A stretch of 64,000 bases of DNA from Sphingobium_A sp965228065. Lineage in GTDB: Bacteria; Pseudomonadota; Alphaproteobacteria; Sphingomonadales; Sphingomonadaceae. Both the position numbers and the translations under genes were made by a program. Positions within the stretch are counted from its first letter, which is position 1; every line of letters begins with the position of its first letter. The stretch spans positions 4,340,001 through 4,404,000 of the forward strand of contig OZ245788.1 in the NCBI GenBank assembly GCA_965228065.1. Reading direction: 5' to 3'. Below the pieces are notes generated by a model. It made no database searches. It worked only from the letters and a program-made list of their open reading frames with translations, and had not been told where the DNA came from. This document shows positions 53,164 to 61,676 of this stretch, piece after piece.

Positions 53164-54011
53164 GCCGTGCAATCTTCCAGTTCGTTGAGGCGCACGTCGG
53201 CGCCGAGCAGTATTTCGGCCGCGAGATGCCACAGGCGTTCGTCGGATGCGGCGAGCAGACCGGCCTTGCCGTCGCCGACGCGATAGAGGCTTCCGTCCCA
53301 GCGGGTGACGCAGCCGCCGGCTTCGCCGAGGAACAGCGCTCCCGCGGCGTGATCCCAGGGAAGTGTCCGCTGGAAGAGCGCGATGTCGTTCTGACCGAAG
53401 CAGAGCCGGGGGTAATGTTCGGCGGCGCAGCGCGGGATAGGAACCAGTTCGAGCCGCCGTTCGGCCCGGGCATGGATATGATCGCGCAGATCGGCCCCCA
53501 TGAACTGCGTCGCCAGCGCGGCGATTGCGCGATTGCGCCCAGTCGTGCGTGCGTGGACCTGCACGCCATCGCAGAGGGCACCGGCACCGCGTTCGGCGCT
53601 GCACATCCTGCCGCTCACCGGATCGAGCAGCCATGCCGAGACCGGAACGCCATCCTCGACCAGTGCAACCATCAGCCCGAACGGTTCGCGGCCCGCCGCG
53701 AAGTTCGCGGTTCCATCGAGCGGGTCGACCAGCCAGACCTGCCCGCTGCCGATATCCTTGAGCAGCCCGGCATTCTGCGCCGTCGCCTCTTCGCCGACGA
53801 TGCGGGCACCCAGGCCGAGGGCGTCGAGCCCGTCATACAGGCGTTCTTCGGCCGCACGATCGACGATGGTGACGATTTCGCCCGGGGTTTTCTCGGCGAT
53901 CTCGTGTGCGGCCAACATGCGGAAACGCGGCATGACGATGCTCGCGGCGACGTCGCGCATCAGCGCCGACACGCGATGGTGCAGCGCAGGAGAAAGTGAT
54001 CGATGTGTCAC
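53160..54011 (-). CDS. Inositol monophosphatase/CysQ-like phosphatase
   Basis: A 283-aa magnesium-dependent phosphatase of the inositol monophosphatase family. The metal motif WLVDPLDGTANFAAG, the preceding GEEATAQ glutamate and the C-terminal PWDHAAGALFLGEAGG are all intact. The start is GTG at 54011 without an obvious ribosome site. Family members dephosphorylate inositol-phosphate, PAP or sugar phosphates; in an exopolysaccharide operon a sugar-phosphate or PAP is plausible. It is the first gene of the eight-junction ATGA chain. Confidence 0.9.
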   Translation of the reverse strand: MTHRSLSPALHHRVSALMRDVAASIVMPRFRMLAAHEIAEKTPGEIVTIVDRAAEERLYDGLDALGLGARIVGEEATAQNAGLLKDIGSGQVWLVDPLDGTANFAAGREPFGLMVALVEDGVPVSAWLLDPVSGRMCSAERGAGALCDGVQVHARTTGRNRAIAALATQFMGADLRDHIHARAERRLELVPIPRCAAEHYPRLCFGQNDIALFQRTLPWDHAAGALFLGEAGGCVTRWDGSLYRVGDGKAGLLAASDERLWHLAAEILLGADVRLNELEDCTA

Positions 54012-54075
54012 GTCAACATTTCGGGCAAATGGGCAGGGGCGGGCAGCATATAGCCGCCCGCATTGCGCGCGCGGA

Positions 54076-54882
54076 TCAGGCCGCCACGCTGGACAGCGTC
54101 GTGCGGGCTCCGCTGCGCTCCCGCATCATCCGGATCCGCGCCAGATCTTCGTCTGCGATCTCGCGATAATAATCGCGCTTGTTCTCCAGCCAGGCGAGTT
54201 CGAACGCGATGGCATTGTCGATGCCGGCCTCGAACCCGGCCGTTTCAACCGCTGCGCCGTCGAACACGATCTTGCGGGTTTCGAACCGGTCAAGGCGGAT
54301 GCGCCGGATCTCGCGCAGTGCCGGCAATGCTTCGGGGGCGACCGATCCGCCCACCACCAGTTCAAGATCGGTCCTGGCGCATGCCCGCGCCACGGTCAGC
54401 ACCGCATCGGTGATCTGGCGTTCGTTGATCGCCTTGCGCAGCAATCCGCGCGACAGCGTGAAATCGACGCGACCGAACACGATGCCATCCACGCCGGCGG
54501 TGGCAATCGGGAGCATCTCCTCCAGATTGCGCAACGTCGCCTCGGTTTCGAGGTTGAACAGGAACTGGGTGGCGGGATCGTCCTCGCCATGCGTCTTGGT
54601 CTTGGCCTCGACGAACTTGGTGAGCGCATAGGGGGTCTCGACCATCGGCGCGATGATATAGTCCACACCATAGACCTTCGACGCATGCAGGTCCGAGATC
54701 GCCTCGCAGCCGCCGATCTTCAGCGCGACCTTCAGGTCGGCGCGGTGGGCCAGTTCGAGCAGGCGATGGAATTCATCGGGGCGCGTGCCCTCCGCCTCGA
54801 ATTCCGCCTTTACCGCCACGACGCCGTAGCGGTCGCGGCCCTTCTTCAACATGTCGAGCATGTGGCGTTCTGTGGGTTTCAA
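54076..54882 (-). CDS. HpcH/HpaI aldolase/citrate-lyase family protein
   Basis: A 268-aa class II pyruvate aldolase-like TIM barrel. The start is a TTG at 54882 (LKPTERHMLDML), six bases after a perfect AGGAGG; the GTG at 54915 has no ribosome site. Motifs include VKAEFEAEGTRPDEF, LKIGGCEAISDL, YIIAPMVETPYAL and DGIVFGRVDFTLSRG, with metal-ligand Glu/Asp positions as in the family. It lies 64 bp upstream of the polysaccharide operon and probably belongs to it. It may form or split a pyruvate-containing sugar acid; no specific substrate is readable. Confidence 0.82.
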   Translation of the reverse strand: MKPTERHMLDMLKKGRDRYGVVAVKAEFEAEGTRPDEFHRLLELAHRADLKVALKIGGCEAISDLHASKVYGVDYIIAPMVETPYALTKFVEAKTKTHGEDDPATQFLFNLETEATLRNLEEMLPIATAGVDGIVFGRVDFTLSRGLLRKAINERQITDAVLTVARACARTDLELVVGGSVAPEALPALREIRRIRLDRFETRKIVFDGAAVETAGFEAGIDNAIAFELAWLENKRDYYREIADEDLARIRMMRERSGARTTLSSVAA

Positions 54883-55046
54883 GGCTTGCCTCCTGGGTAC
54901 GCAATTACAGACCAACAGTAAGACGGCGTGCGATCACCGATCCCGCAAAACGCGTGTCATCTTTTCCGACAAAGCCATCGCGACGGCGGCAACACCGGGG
55001 TTTCGCGCTTTCGCGATCCACATGAAGCCGCTATGGAACTGCCCCC

Positions 55047-55763
55047 ATGCCAAGCTTCCATGCACGCATGCGTCCGTTTCGCTTCACCATATCGATCGCG
55101 ATCAGCGCGATGGCGGTCACGTCCGCCATTGCCAGCGAACCTGCAAAAATGGCGAAAATCCAGGACGATGGCTTGCCGGCCGGCAACGGCGCGGCGTTCC
55201 GTGAGCGGATGATGTCATGGTCGACATCCGTGCCGGCACCCGTGACTCGACCACTGCCCGCGCCACGTCGCACGGTCGATCTGCCACGGCTGTCATCCGG
55301 ATTCGGTACGCGCCACGACCCGCTGCGCGGCACGCCTGCCCGGCATGCCGGCGTCGATATCCCCGCCCCCCTGGGTACGCCCATCTTCGCATCTGCCGAT
55401 GGGGCGATCCGCTTTGCCGGCAGGGCGGGCGGCTATGGCAACATGATCGAGATCGAACACGGCAACGGGATCAGGACCCGATATGCCCATCTTGCGCGTA
55501 TCCTGGTCGGCGAACGCGCCATGGTGAAGCGTGGTCAGGTGATCGCGCTGATGGGATCGACGGGGCGATCGACGGGCAGCCACCTGCATTTCGAAATGCG
55601 CGCCAATGGCGCGGCGATCGATCCGCTATCCCATCTTGAACGTGAAACCGATGTGCCGCCGCGGCGTGCAGCGGCCGCCCCCTCCGAGCCAACCCTATCG
55701 TCGTTCGCGCGCGCACGTGCCGCTGCGAAGGAAAGCGAGACCCGGCCAGCAGCCGGCCGATAG
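55047..55763 (+). CDS. M23-family peptidase (LytM/peptidoglycan endopeptidase)
   Basis: A 238-aa exported zinc peptidase that cleaves peptidoglycan cross-bridges or regulates amidases. A basic N-terminus and signal segment (about residues 8-30; an alternative start is MRPFRF at 55068) are followed by the M23 domain: LSSGFGTRHDPLRGTPARHA, HAGVDIPAPLGTPI (metal His and Asp), and GSHLHFEMRANGAAID (HxH). The C-terminus is Ala/Arg-rich and disordered. It is convergent with the small HTH-like gene. Confidence 0.92.
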   Translation: MPSFHARMRPFRFTISIAISAMAVTSAIASEPAKMAKIQDDGLPAGNGAAFRERMMSWSTSVPAPVTRPLPAPRRTVDLPRLSSGFGTRHDPLRGTPARHAGVDIPAPLGTPIFASADGAIRFAGRAGGYGNMIEIEHGNGIRTRYAHLARILVGERAMVKRGQVIALMGSTGRSTGSHLHFEMRANGAAIDPLSHLERETDVPPRRAAAAPSEPTLSSFARARAAAKESETRPAAGR

Positions 55764-55777
55764 CGCCTAGAGCCTGT

Positions 55778-56092
55778 TTACAGATTGGGCCCAACCCGCT
55801 GGAGCAGACGCTCCGCAACCGATTTGCGAATGGGCATGCCCTTTCGCATTTTCAGCCATGTGTTGACGCTGATGCCAAGCGTATCCATCACGCACTCTGC
55901 GGTCTGGGCGCGCAGACGGCTGCTCATCTTCTCGACGATCGTCGGATTGACGTAGCTCAGTCGCGGATTTTCGGTGTGGATGATGTCGGATCCGCAGGCC
56001 GGGGCAACTGGGGGCTTTGCGGCACCTGTCTTTGCGAACATGTGTCGGCCTGGCTGGTCCTCGGGCCGTGCTCTTTGAGCTGCTAAAGTCAT
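55778..56092 (-). CDS. Small protein with HTH-like C-terminus
   Basis: A 104-aa protein, start ATG 56092 with AGGAG 8-9 bases upstream. The first half is disordered. The second half, from about residue 56 (MSSRLRAQTAECVMDTLGI ... WLKMRKGMPIRKSVAERLLQ), has the pattern of a compact helix-turn-helix like those of small XRE or excisionase-like proteins. The function is unknown; it could regulate the adjacent polysaccharide or TonB genes. Confidence 0.65.
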   Translation of the reverse strand: MTLAAQRARPEDQPGRHMFAKTGAAKPPVAPACGSDIIHTENPRLSYVNPTIVEKMSSRLRAQTAECVMDTLGISVNTWLKMRKGMPIRKSVAERLLQRVGPNL

Positions 56093-56251
56093 CGAATCTG
56101 GCTCCTATACTCTCACTCTGGTCACTTCCCTTTGCGGCGGACGCACAACGTCATTGTCGCATCAGGGCAACTCCCCCGATCGAAGCGAGACGGTCCCTTG
56201 TGGCCGTCGGATATATCGGGCCCGGCCTTTGGTCGGCCGGTTGCCTCGATG
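56093..56251. other. Short intergenic region
   Basis: About 160 bp between the start of the HTH-like gene and the end of the cytochrome gene (both minus strand). It must hold the promoter of the HTH-like gene. No palindrome or gene was recognised. Confidence 0.4.
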
Positions 56252-56575
56252 TCAGGGGTGGGCGGACCCGCTCGACGGTGCAGGTTCCGGTCCGTACATC
56301 TTGGTCAAATAAGCGATGATCTGCTCGCTCTCGGGCTGGGTCAACTGGGCGCCGTTCTGGATCATGCGATCGACGGTGGCTCGCCAGTCGTCACCCGACA
56401 GCCGCTGGACCGTCACGGTGTTGAGTTCATGGCAGGTGTGGCAGCGTTGGACGAACAACTCCTTGCCCGGCCCTTCCTTCGGATCCTGCGCCTTCAATCC
56501 GGTCGAAACCAGTCCGGTCGCGAGCCCCGCGATGATCAAGGCCGCAAACATGCCCGTGCGTTTTACGGTCGACAT
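56252..56575 (-). CDS. Single-haem periplasmic cytochrome c
   Basis: A 107-aa class I c-type cytochrome. The signal peptide (MSTVKRTGMFAALIIAGLAT) is followed by the haem site C-H-T-C-H in FVQRCHTCHELN and a candidate Met ligand in DRMIQNG or LTKMYG. The ATG at 56575 is set by AGGAG at 6-bp spacing. It probably accepts electrons from a periplasmic dehydrogenase; none is encoded in the window. The neighbouring TonB and DUF1097 genes are on the same strand. Confidence 0.9.
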   Translation of the reverse strand: MSTVKRTGMFAALIIAGLATGLVSTGLKAQDPKEGPGKELFVQRCHTCHELNTVTVQRLSGDDWRATVDRMIQNGAQLTQPESEQIIAYLTKMYGPEPAPSSGSAHP

Positions 56576-56644
56576 CACTCACTCCTAACGCTCTTTTTTC
56601 GGGTCCATCCTGATATACCCAAGTTTAAGCGGACTTGAACGAAA

Positions 56645-57127
56645 TCAGGCTGCTTCCGTGCGCGCATCCCGGGTGATGACACCCGACAGAATGACCGCGA
56701 ACAGCCCCGACACGATGCCGATCAGCAATCCCGATCCGAGCACGACACCGGTCGGCAACACCGGCGGAAGGCCGGAGGCAAAGAAGGTCGTCATGCCGAT
56801 GAAATAGCAGACCACCAGGCTGGCGAACGGAAGGAACTGGGCGAGCAGCGCGGCGAACACGATCACGAAGACGCCGAGCAGCAGCGCGATATCGCCACCC
56901 AGCCCGGCCGCGCCGTTCGAAATGATCGATGCCCCGATAAAGCCCAGAACCACGCCCAATATGGCGCAGACAAAGGTGGGCGCCGCGGTTCGCGGACTCA
57001 TGCCGCCGGCGACGAAGGCGATCCAACCGATGAACATCACCCAGACGGGGATTTCGAGGCGCGCACAGATAACGCTTGAGATTGCGGCGACGAGCGCGGT
57101 GACAGCGAGAGCAAGCACGTTCTTCAT
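56645..57127 (-). CDS. DUF1097 membrane protein
   Basis: A 160-aa integral membrane protein with five or more hydrophobic segments, beginning MKNVLALAVTALVAAISSVI. The pattern IPVWVMFIGWIAFVAGGMSP and the glycine-rich helices fit DUF1097 proteins, thought to be small membrane permeases of unknown substrate. The start at 57127 is chosen because AGGG precedes it; a start at 57172 would add a polar leader. It lies between the TonB receptor (upstream) and cytochrome c genes. Confidence 0.8.
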   Translation of the reverse strand: MKNVLALAVTALVAAISSVICARLEIPVWVMFIGWIAFVAGGMSPRTAAPTFVCAILGVVLGFIGASIISNGAAGLGGDIALLLGVFVIVFAALLAQFLPFASLVVCYFIGMTTFFASGLPPVLPTGVVLGSGLLIGIVSGLFAVILSGVITRDARTEAA

Positions 57128-57212
57128 GATCCCTGGCCCCTGATCGATAATCGATGAAAAATGGGGCCACAATCGGTGCAGTGCACTGCGTCCGTTCGCG
57201 GCCCCGGACTGC

Positions 57213-60200
57213 TCAGAACTTCACGCGGATACCGGCGCTGATGTTCCGTCCCAGGACGAAGCCGACGAAATTGTCGAAGCCCTGGGCGGTGTTCTCGAAC
57301 GGCGGATAGGTATCGAACAGGTTGTTTACCTGGAGATACACGCTGGGTTGGCCGGGCAGGCTGTCGCCAAACTTGTAGGTCAGGTTCAGGTCGACCGTGG
57401 TGTACGAACCGACCTTGTCACCGCCGCCGTTCGGAATGCCGCCGGTCGACGTGACGGGGTTGAGCGCGGTGCTGCCCCAGAAGGTGAAGCCGCCGGTATA
57501 GTTGGCGAAGACCGAGGCCGAGACCGGGCCGACATCGATATTCAGATCGGCGCGAAGGTCGGTACGGATCGACGGGAAGGTGCCGTTGAAGCGGTTGCGG
57601 TTCAGCACGCTGAACACGGGCTCGCCGGCGGCGGCCGTCTGATCGAACTTGGTCTTGTAGGTGCCGGCGATACCGCCGCGGATCGAGCCCCAGTCGAAGC
57701 TGTGGCGATAATGGACGTCGAAATCGATACCTTCGACGAAGACGGTGTAGACATTGAAGTTGCGGAAATCGAGGCCGAAATAGATCGGGCCCGAACTCAG
57801 CGGAGACCGCTGGCGCCGCCCGCCACGATAGGCTTCGATCTCGGCTGCCGTCGCACCATTCGGATAGATCTTCAACAGATCGTGGAACGCGTCGGAATTG
57901 ATCACGATCGACAACGGCGGCGATCCGCTCGTGCCCTTCAGCGTCGTATGCCAATAGGTCAGGTTCGCGGTCAGGCCCGGCAGGAAGCGCGGCGCAAAGT
58001 CGGCACCGATCGCCCAGGTCTTGCCATCGGCTGGCTTTACGTCGGGATTGGCACCGTCCAGCCGCATGCCCGCGATCGTGGCAGTTCCGAGGATACAGGT
58101 GGTTTGGCCGGGTGCGTTGCAGCCCGGGATCGCGCGTGCTTCAGGATATTTGTCGAGCGGCACGTTGAGCGTGCCGTTCTGCGGGCCGAAGAAGGTATCG
58201 ACGCTGCGACCATCGATGCCGCTGAGAATATCCGGGCCGTAGGTCGAGAATTGCGGCGCCACGAACGACGTCGCGTAATTGGCGCGGATCTTCAGACCCT
58301 CGACGACTTCCCAGGTCGCCGCGAACTTCGGATTCTTGATGCCACCGAAATCGCTGTAATCGTCGTAGCGACCCGAGATGTTCAGGTCGATGCGGCGGGC
58401 GAAGGGGATTTCCATTTCCGGTGAGATCACCGGAATGAGCACCTCGGCGTAGCCCGATTTGACCGTCCGCTCGTAGCGGAACGCATTGTAGCTCGATCCC
58501 GTGCTGGAGGGGCCGGTGTTGTTGGGTTCGACCACTTCGGTGTCGATCTTGTATTTCACGATATCGCCGCCGAGGGCGATCTTCACCGAACCGGCGGGCA
58601 GTTCGAACAGCGAGCCATCGAGCTTCAGATTGTACTGCTGGATCACCTGACGCGCGGCCTGGTAGTTTCGGCTGTCGAGCAGACGGGCCAGCACTTCGGG
58701 CGACGTGCGGTTGGTCGCACGTGGATTCCACACATCGACCGCATTGGCGGTGGTCAGTGGTACATTGGTCACCAGCACATTGGTGTTGGGGATCGACGGT
58801 TGGGTGAGATTGCCGTTCGCATTGGTCGTGCCGTTGAGGGCGAGCAACAGGCAGCTCTGGCAGAGTGAACCAGTGATCGTCGTCTTGGCGGTGTTGACGC
58901 CCGCCATGACGAAACCGGTCAGTCGCCAGTCGTCGCTCAGCTTATATTCGGCGTTTAAATAGCCGTAAAAGGTCTCGCTGGTTCCCTTGGCGCGAGCGCC
59001 CTCGGGGAACAATTCGTTGGCATCGAAACGGATGGTGCCACTCGTTGCGCCGGTGCCTGCCGGTGCGACGAAGAACGGGTTGATCTGGCCGCCTCTGCCG
59101 CTGCCCGGACCGAACACCTGCGCGGTGATCAACTGCGAGGCCGGCGTTGCGCCGGTGCTCGATGCGATCGTGACCGAGTTGCGCTGGATGTTGGAGCGGC
59201 TGGAGAAGACGAAATCGGCATTGAGCGACAGCCGGTCGCCGACCTGTTGATCGAGCTTCACCATCACCGAGTGGCGACGTTCCTGCGGGATCAGGTCGGT
59301 ATAGCTCGCCTGTTCGCAGGGCGCATTCGCCTGAGCGTTGGAGATTCCCGTCGCATAAGGCGCCAGATAAATGAGCGAACTGCCGGCCGGCTGGAAACTG
59401 GCGGGCGAGCAGTTGAAGTTGGCAAAGTTGGCACCGCCGCGTGCGCGCTGGTCGGGCAGGGTCAGCGGGCGATCCGCGCCGAGCAGATTGCCGCGATCGG
59501 TGTAGCTGTAGAAGATCGCGCCGCCGCCGGTATCCCAGCGATGGCCGAGCGAGATGTTTGCGTTCCAGTTCTTGTAATTATCGGCGAAGCCATATTGGGC
59601 ATTGGCTTCCAGGCCTTCGAAGCGGCGGCGCGTGATGAAGTTCAGCACGCCGGCGACGGCGTCCGAACCGTAGATCGACGACGCGCCCTCCGCGAGCACC
59701 TCGACGCGCTCGATCGCGTTGGTCGGGATGAAGTTGGGATCGGGCAGGTTACGGATGATGCCGGTCAGCGGGAAGCGGTGGCCGTCGATGACGACAAGCG
59801 TGCTTGAGCTGTTGGAACCGCCCAGACCGTGGATCTGCGGCACCGAAGCGCCGGCGGAATCATTGGCAGCAAAGCCGCCCTGGCCGGCGGCATTGCCACC
59901 CCAGATCGCGGGAACGGTCTTGAGCAACTGCTGCACCGTCTGGACGGCATTGTCCTCGATCGCGTCGCGACCGACGCTGATCAGGTTCGAACCGACCGCA
60001 GGTGCGCCGCGGATGCTCGATCCGGTGACGATGATGTCAGGGGCATTCGCGCCGGTATCGGCCTGATCCGATGCATCGTCCTCCGCCTGCGGGGCAGGCG
60101 CCGGCGCCTGTTGCGCATGGGCCGGATAAGACCAACCCAGGACAAGTGCGAGAAGGCCTGCTGATTTCAGAAATTCCTTGCGATGAATATTGTAGGTCAT
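57213..60200 (-). CDS. Large TonB-dependent outer-membrane receptor
   Basis: A 995-aa TonB-dependent transporter for active import across the outer membrane. The start at 60200 (MTYNIHRKEFLKSAG) has GAGGGG at 6-bp spacing. A signal peptide ends near AHAQQ; a TonB-box-like DIIVTGSSIRG precedes the plug domain (GAPAVGSNLISVGRDA ... VEVLAEGASSIYGSDAVAGV), then the 22-strand barrel ends FVLGRNISAGIRVKF. The upstream gap has two palindromes. It is probably co-regulated with the ThuA-cupin/Tm-1-like operon upstream. Substrate unknown; plant glycans or aromatic compounds are common for this group. Confidence 0.93.
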   Translation of the reverse strand: MTYNIHRKEFLKSAGLLALVLGWSYPAHAQQAPAPAPQAEDDASDQADTGANAPDIIVTGSSIRGAPAVGSNLISVGRDAIEDNAVQTVQQLLKTVPAIWGGNAAGQGGFAANDSAGASVPQIHGLGGSNSSSTLVVIDGHRFPLTGIIRNLPDPNFIPTNAIERVEVLAEGASSIYGSDAVAGVLNFITRRRFEGLEANAQYGFADNYKNWNANISLGHRWDTGGGAIFYSYTDRGNLLGADRPLTLPDQRARGGANFANFNCSPASFQPAGSSLIYLAPYATGISNAQANAPCEQASYTDLIPQERRHSVMVKLDQQVGDRLSLNADFVFSSRSNIQRNSVTIASSTGATPASQLITAQVFGPGSGRGGQINPFFVAPAGTGATSGTIRFDANELFPEGARAKGTSETFYGYLNAEYKLSDDWRLTGFVMAGVNTAKTTITGSLCQSCLLLALNGTTNANGNLTQPSIPNTNVLVTNVPLTTANAVDVWNPRATNRTSPEVLARLLDSRNYQAARQVIQQYNLKLDGSLFELPAGSVKIALGGDIVKYKIDTEVVEPNNTGPSSTGSSYNAFRYERTVKSGYAEVLIPVISPEMEIPFARRIDLNISGRYDDYSDFGGIKNPKFAATWEVVEGLKIRANYATSFVAPQFSTYGPDILSGIDGRSVDTFFGPQNGTLNVPLDKYPEARAIPGCNAPGQTTCILGTATIAGMRLDGANPDVKPADGKTWAIGADFAPRFLPGLTANLTYWHTTLKGTSGSPPLSIVINSDAFHDLLKIYPNGATAAEIEAYRGGRRQRSPLSSGPIYFGLDFRNFNVYTVFVEGIDFDVHYRHSFDWGSIRGGIAGTYKTKFDQTAAAGEPVFSVLNRNRFNGTFPSIRTDLRADLNIDVGPVSASVFANYTGGFTFWGSTALNPVTSTGGIPNGGGDKVGSYTTVDLNLTYKFGDSLPGQPSVYLQVNNLFDTYPPFENTAQGFDNFVGFVLGRNISAGIRVKF

Positions 60201-60230
60201 GTTCATCCCCTCGGTCTGTATTTTATTTTT

Positions 60231-60300
60231 GATGATTTTCGATCATCTGGTTTTTATTTTGACAAAGCTTCGCCTGTTCGCGGAATCACATTCCACGAAC
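60231..60300. promoter_or_regulatory. Two inverted repeats in the TonB-receptor leader
   Basis: GATGAT-TTTCG-ATCATC (60231-60247) lies 31 bp upstream of the receptor start. GTTCG-C-GGAAT-CAC-ATTCC-A-CGAAC (60276-60300) is 76 bp upstream, with 10 of 11 arm positions pairing. The second is the size and symmetry of a dimeric repressor site, such as LacI/GntR-type. The first may be an operator or mRNA leader hairpin. The rest of the 240-bp gap is AT-rich near the gene and otherwise featureless. Confidence 0.5.
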
Positions 60301-60440
60301 TTCAACTTCAACGGTTACGCGACTCAAATTCTATCGGTCGTCCGGATGCGATCAGGGCACACCCTGACGGCATCTTCGTCGGGTGGTATCAACGGTTCGG
60401 CTCGGGCGCGTCCGAAGGCGCGCATGTGATGAGAACATAC

Positions 60441-61676
60441 TCATTCCCCTATCGCGACACGGTCTGCAGAGTTGAACGAGACAGCGAGCACCGCATCCTC
60501 GGTGCCGATGTTGCGAGCGTTGTGGAGTATGCCCTCTGGAATGACGACGGTATCGCCAGCCCGCATCTCATATTCCTTATCGCCCACGCGATGCATGATG
60601 TGCCCGCGTACGACGTGGAGCACCTCGTCGCAGTTCGGATGCCAGTGGACGGGGTTCTGCTTGCCCGGCGAGATTGTCGCCTGGCCGATCGTCACCTTGG
60701 CCGAATTGCCGATCGCGCGCGATGCATACCATTCAAGGCTGCCCCAGGGCTGCGGTTCGACCTTCACGTCCGAACGGGGCAGCACCACGATCTGTGGGGC
60801 AGGGGGTGGCGCCATGCCCATGCGCGACGCGGTCGGGATGGTCGAGGTCGCGCCGGCCTGCGGCACCTGCTCCTTCGCGGCCCACAGGATCGCGTTGAGC
60901 AAGATGGTGCGGACCTGCGGCTGATCCAGCGACGCCAGATAATGGCCGCCGGCGAAACCGAAGGAACGCCCACCTCCGTTGCGTTCGCGGGTCCAGGCGA
61001 TCACGCGATCCCTTGACGGCTCCTGATAGACCGAGCCCGCCTTGCCGAACTGGACATGCGCGCGCCCGCTCAGCACTGGCGTGACCTTGCCGAAATCGAT
61101 CGCCGAATAATATTCGTCGAGATAGTCGAAATTGCCGACACCACTCGTGATCGGATGTCCCTTGGCGACGACGGTGACGGGCGCGGCCTCCATCGCATAA
61201 TCGCTTCCCGAGGCGCGAACCCCGCCGAGCAGGTCGGCAATCTGTGTCGCGTTCGCCTTGTCGGGCACGGTGAAAGCCTGATGCATTGCGACGAAACCGA
61301 CCCCGCGCGCGGCCAATTTGGCCAGTTGCGCCTGAACCGCGGGATCCTGCGCCGGGTTGGCGCTCTTGCCGTCCGCGCCGGCCACCGGGCCGAAATAGAG
61401 GACTACGACGCTCGCATCGTCGATCTCTGCGAGGTCCTTCGGAAAGCCGACCGGGAATGTCTTCACGACCGGTTTGAGTTTCGCGAAATCGGGCGACGCC
61501 TTGATCAGCCGCTCAAGCTTGAGCACGCCGTCCGGGAAATCATGCTCGCCCGTCGCCATGCCCTGCTTCTTGCCGCCGATCAGGACGATCGTCGGCTGAG
61601 CGGCCAACGGCGTCGCGATCGCGACGAGGCCCGCGGCCATCGCCCAGCGCACCAGATTGGTGCGCCCACGGGTCAT
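60441..61676 (-). CDS. ThuA-like domain fused to a cupin, exported
   Basis: A 411-aa secreted protein. A signal peptide (MTRGRTNLVRWAMAAGLVAI...) is followed by a ThuA/class I glutamine-amidotransferase-like domain (about 30-265: IVLIGGKKQGMATGEHDFP; GVGFVAMHQAFTVPD; DRVIAWTRERNGGGRSFGF; FAGGHYLASLDQPQVR). A C-terminal cupin (about 310-405) holds VHWHPNCDEVLHVVRGHIMH, DTVVIPEGILHN and a metal-binding His/Glu set. ThuA proteins act in sugar catabolism, notably trehalose/3-keto-glycoside pathways. The start overlaps the upstream TIM-barrel gene stop (ATGA). Confidence 0.85.
   Translation of the reverse strand: MTRGRTNLVRWAMAAGLVAIATPLAAQPTIVLIGGKKQGMATGEHDFPDGVLKLERLIKASPDFAKLKPVVKTFPVGFPKDLAEIDDASVVVLYFGPVAGADGKSANPAQDPAVQAQLAKLAARGVGFVAMHQAFTVPDKANATQIADLLGGVRASGSDYAMEAAPVTVVAKGHPITSGVGNFDYLDEYYSAIDFGKVTPVLSGRAHVQFGKAGSVYQEPSRDRVIAWTRERNGGGRSFGFAGGHYLASLDQPQVRTILLNAILWAAKEQVPQAGATSTIPTASRMGMAPPPAPQIVVLPRSDVKVEPQPWGSLEWYASRAIGNSAKVTIGQATISPGKQNPVHWHPNCDEVLHVVRGHIMHRVGDKEYEMRAGDTVVIPEGILHNARNIGTEDAVLAVSFNSADRVAIGE

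Noticed and set aside
57128..57212. GCAGTGCACTGC palindrome downstream of the TonB receptor gene as a terminator
   Set aside because: The dyad is perfect but short and not followed by a T-run on the minus strand; support is too weak to list as a feature.
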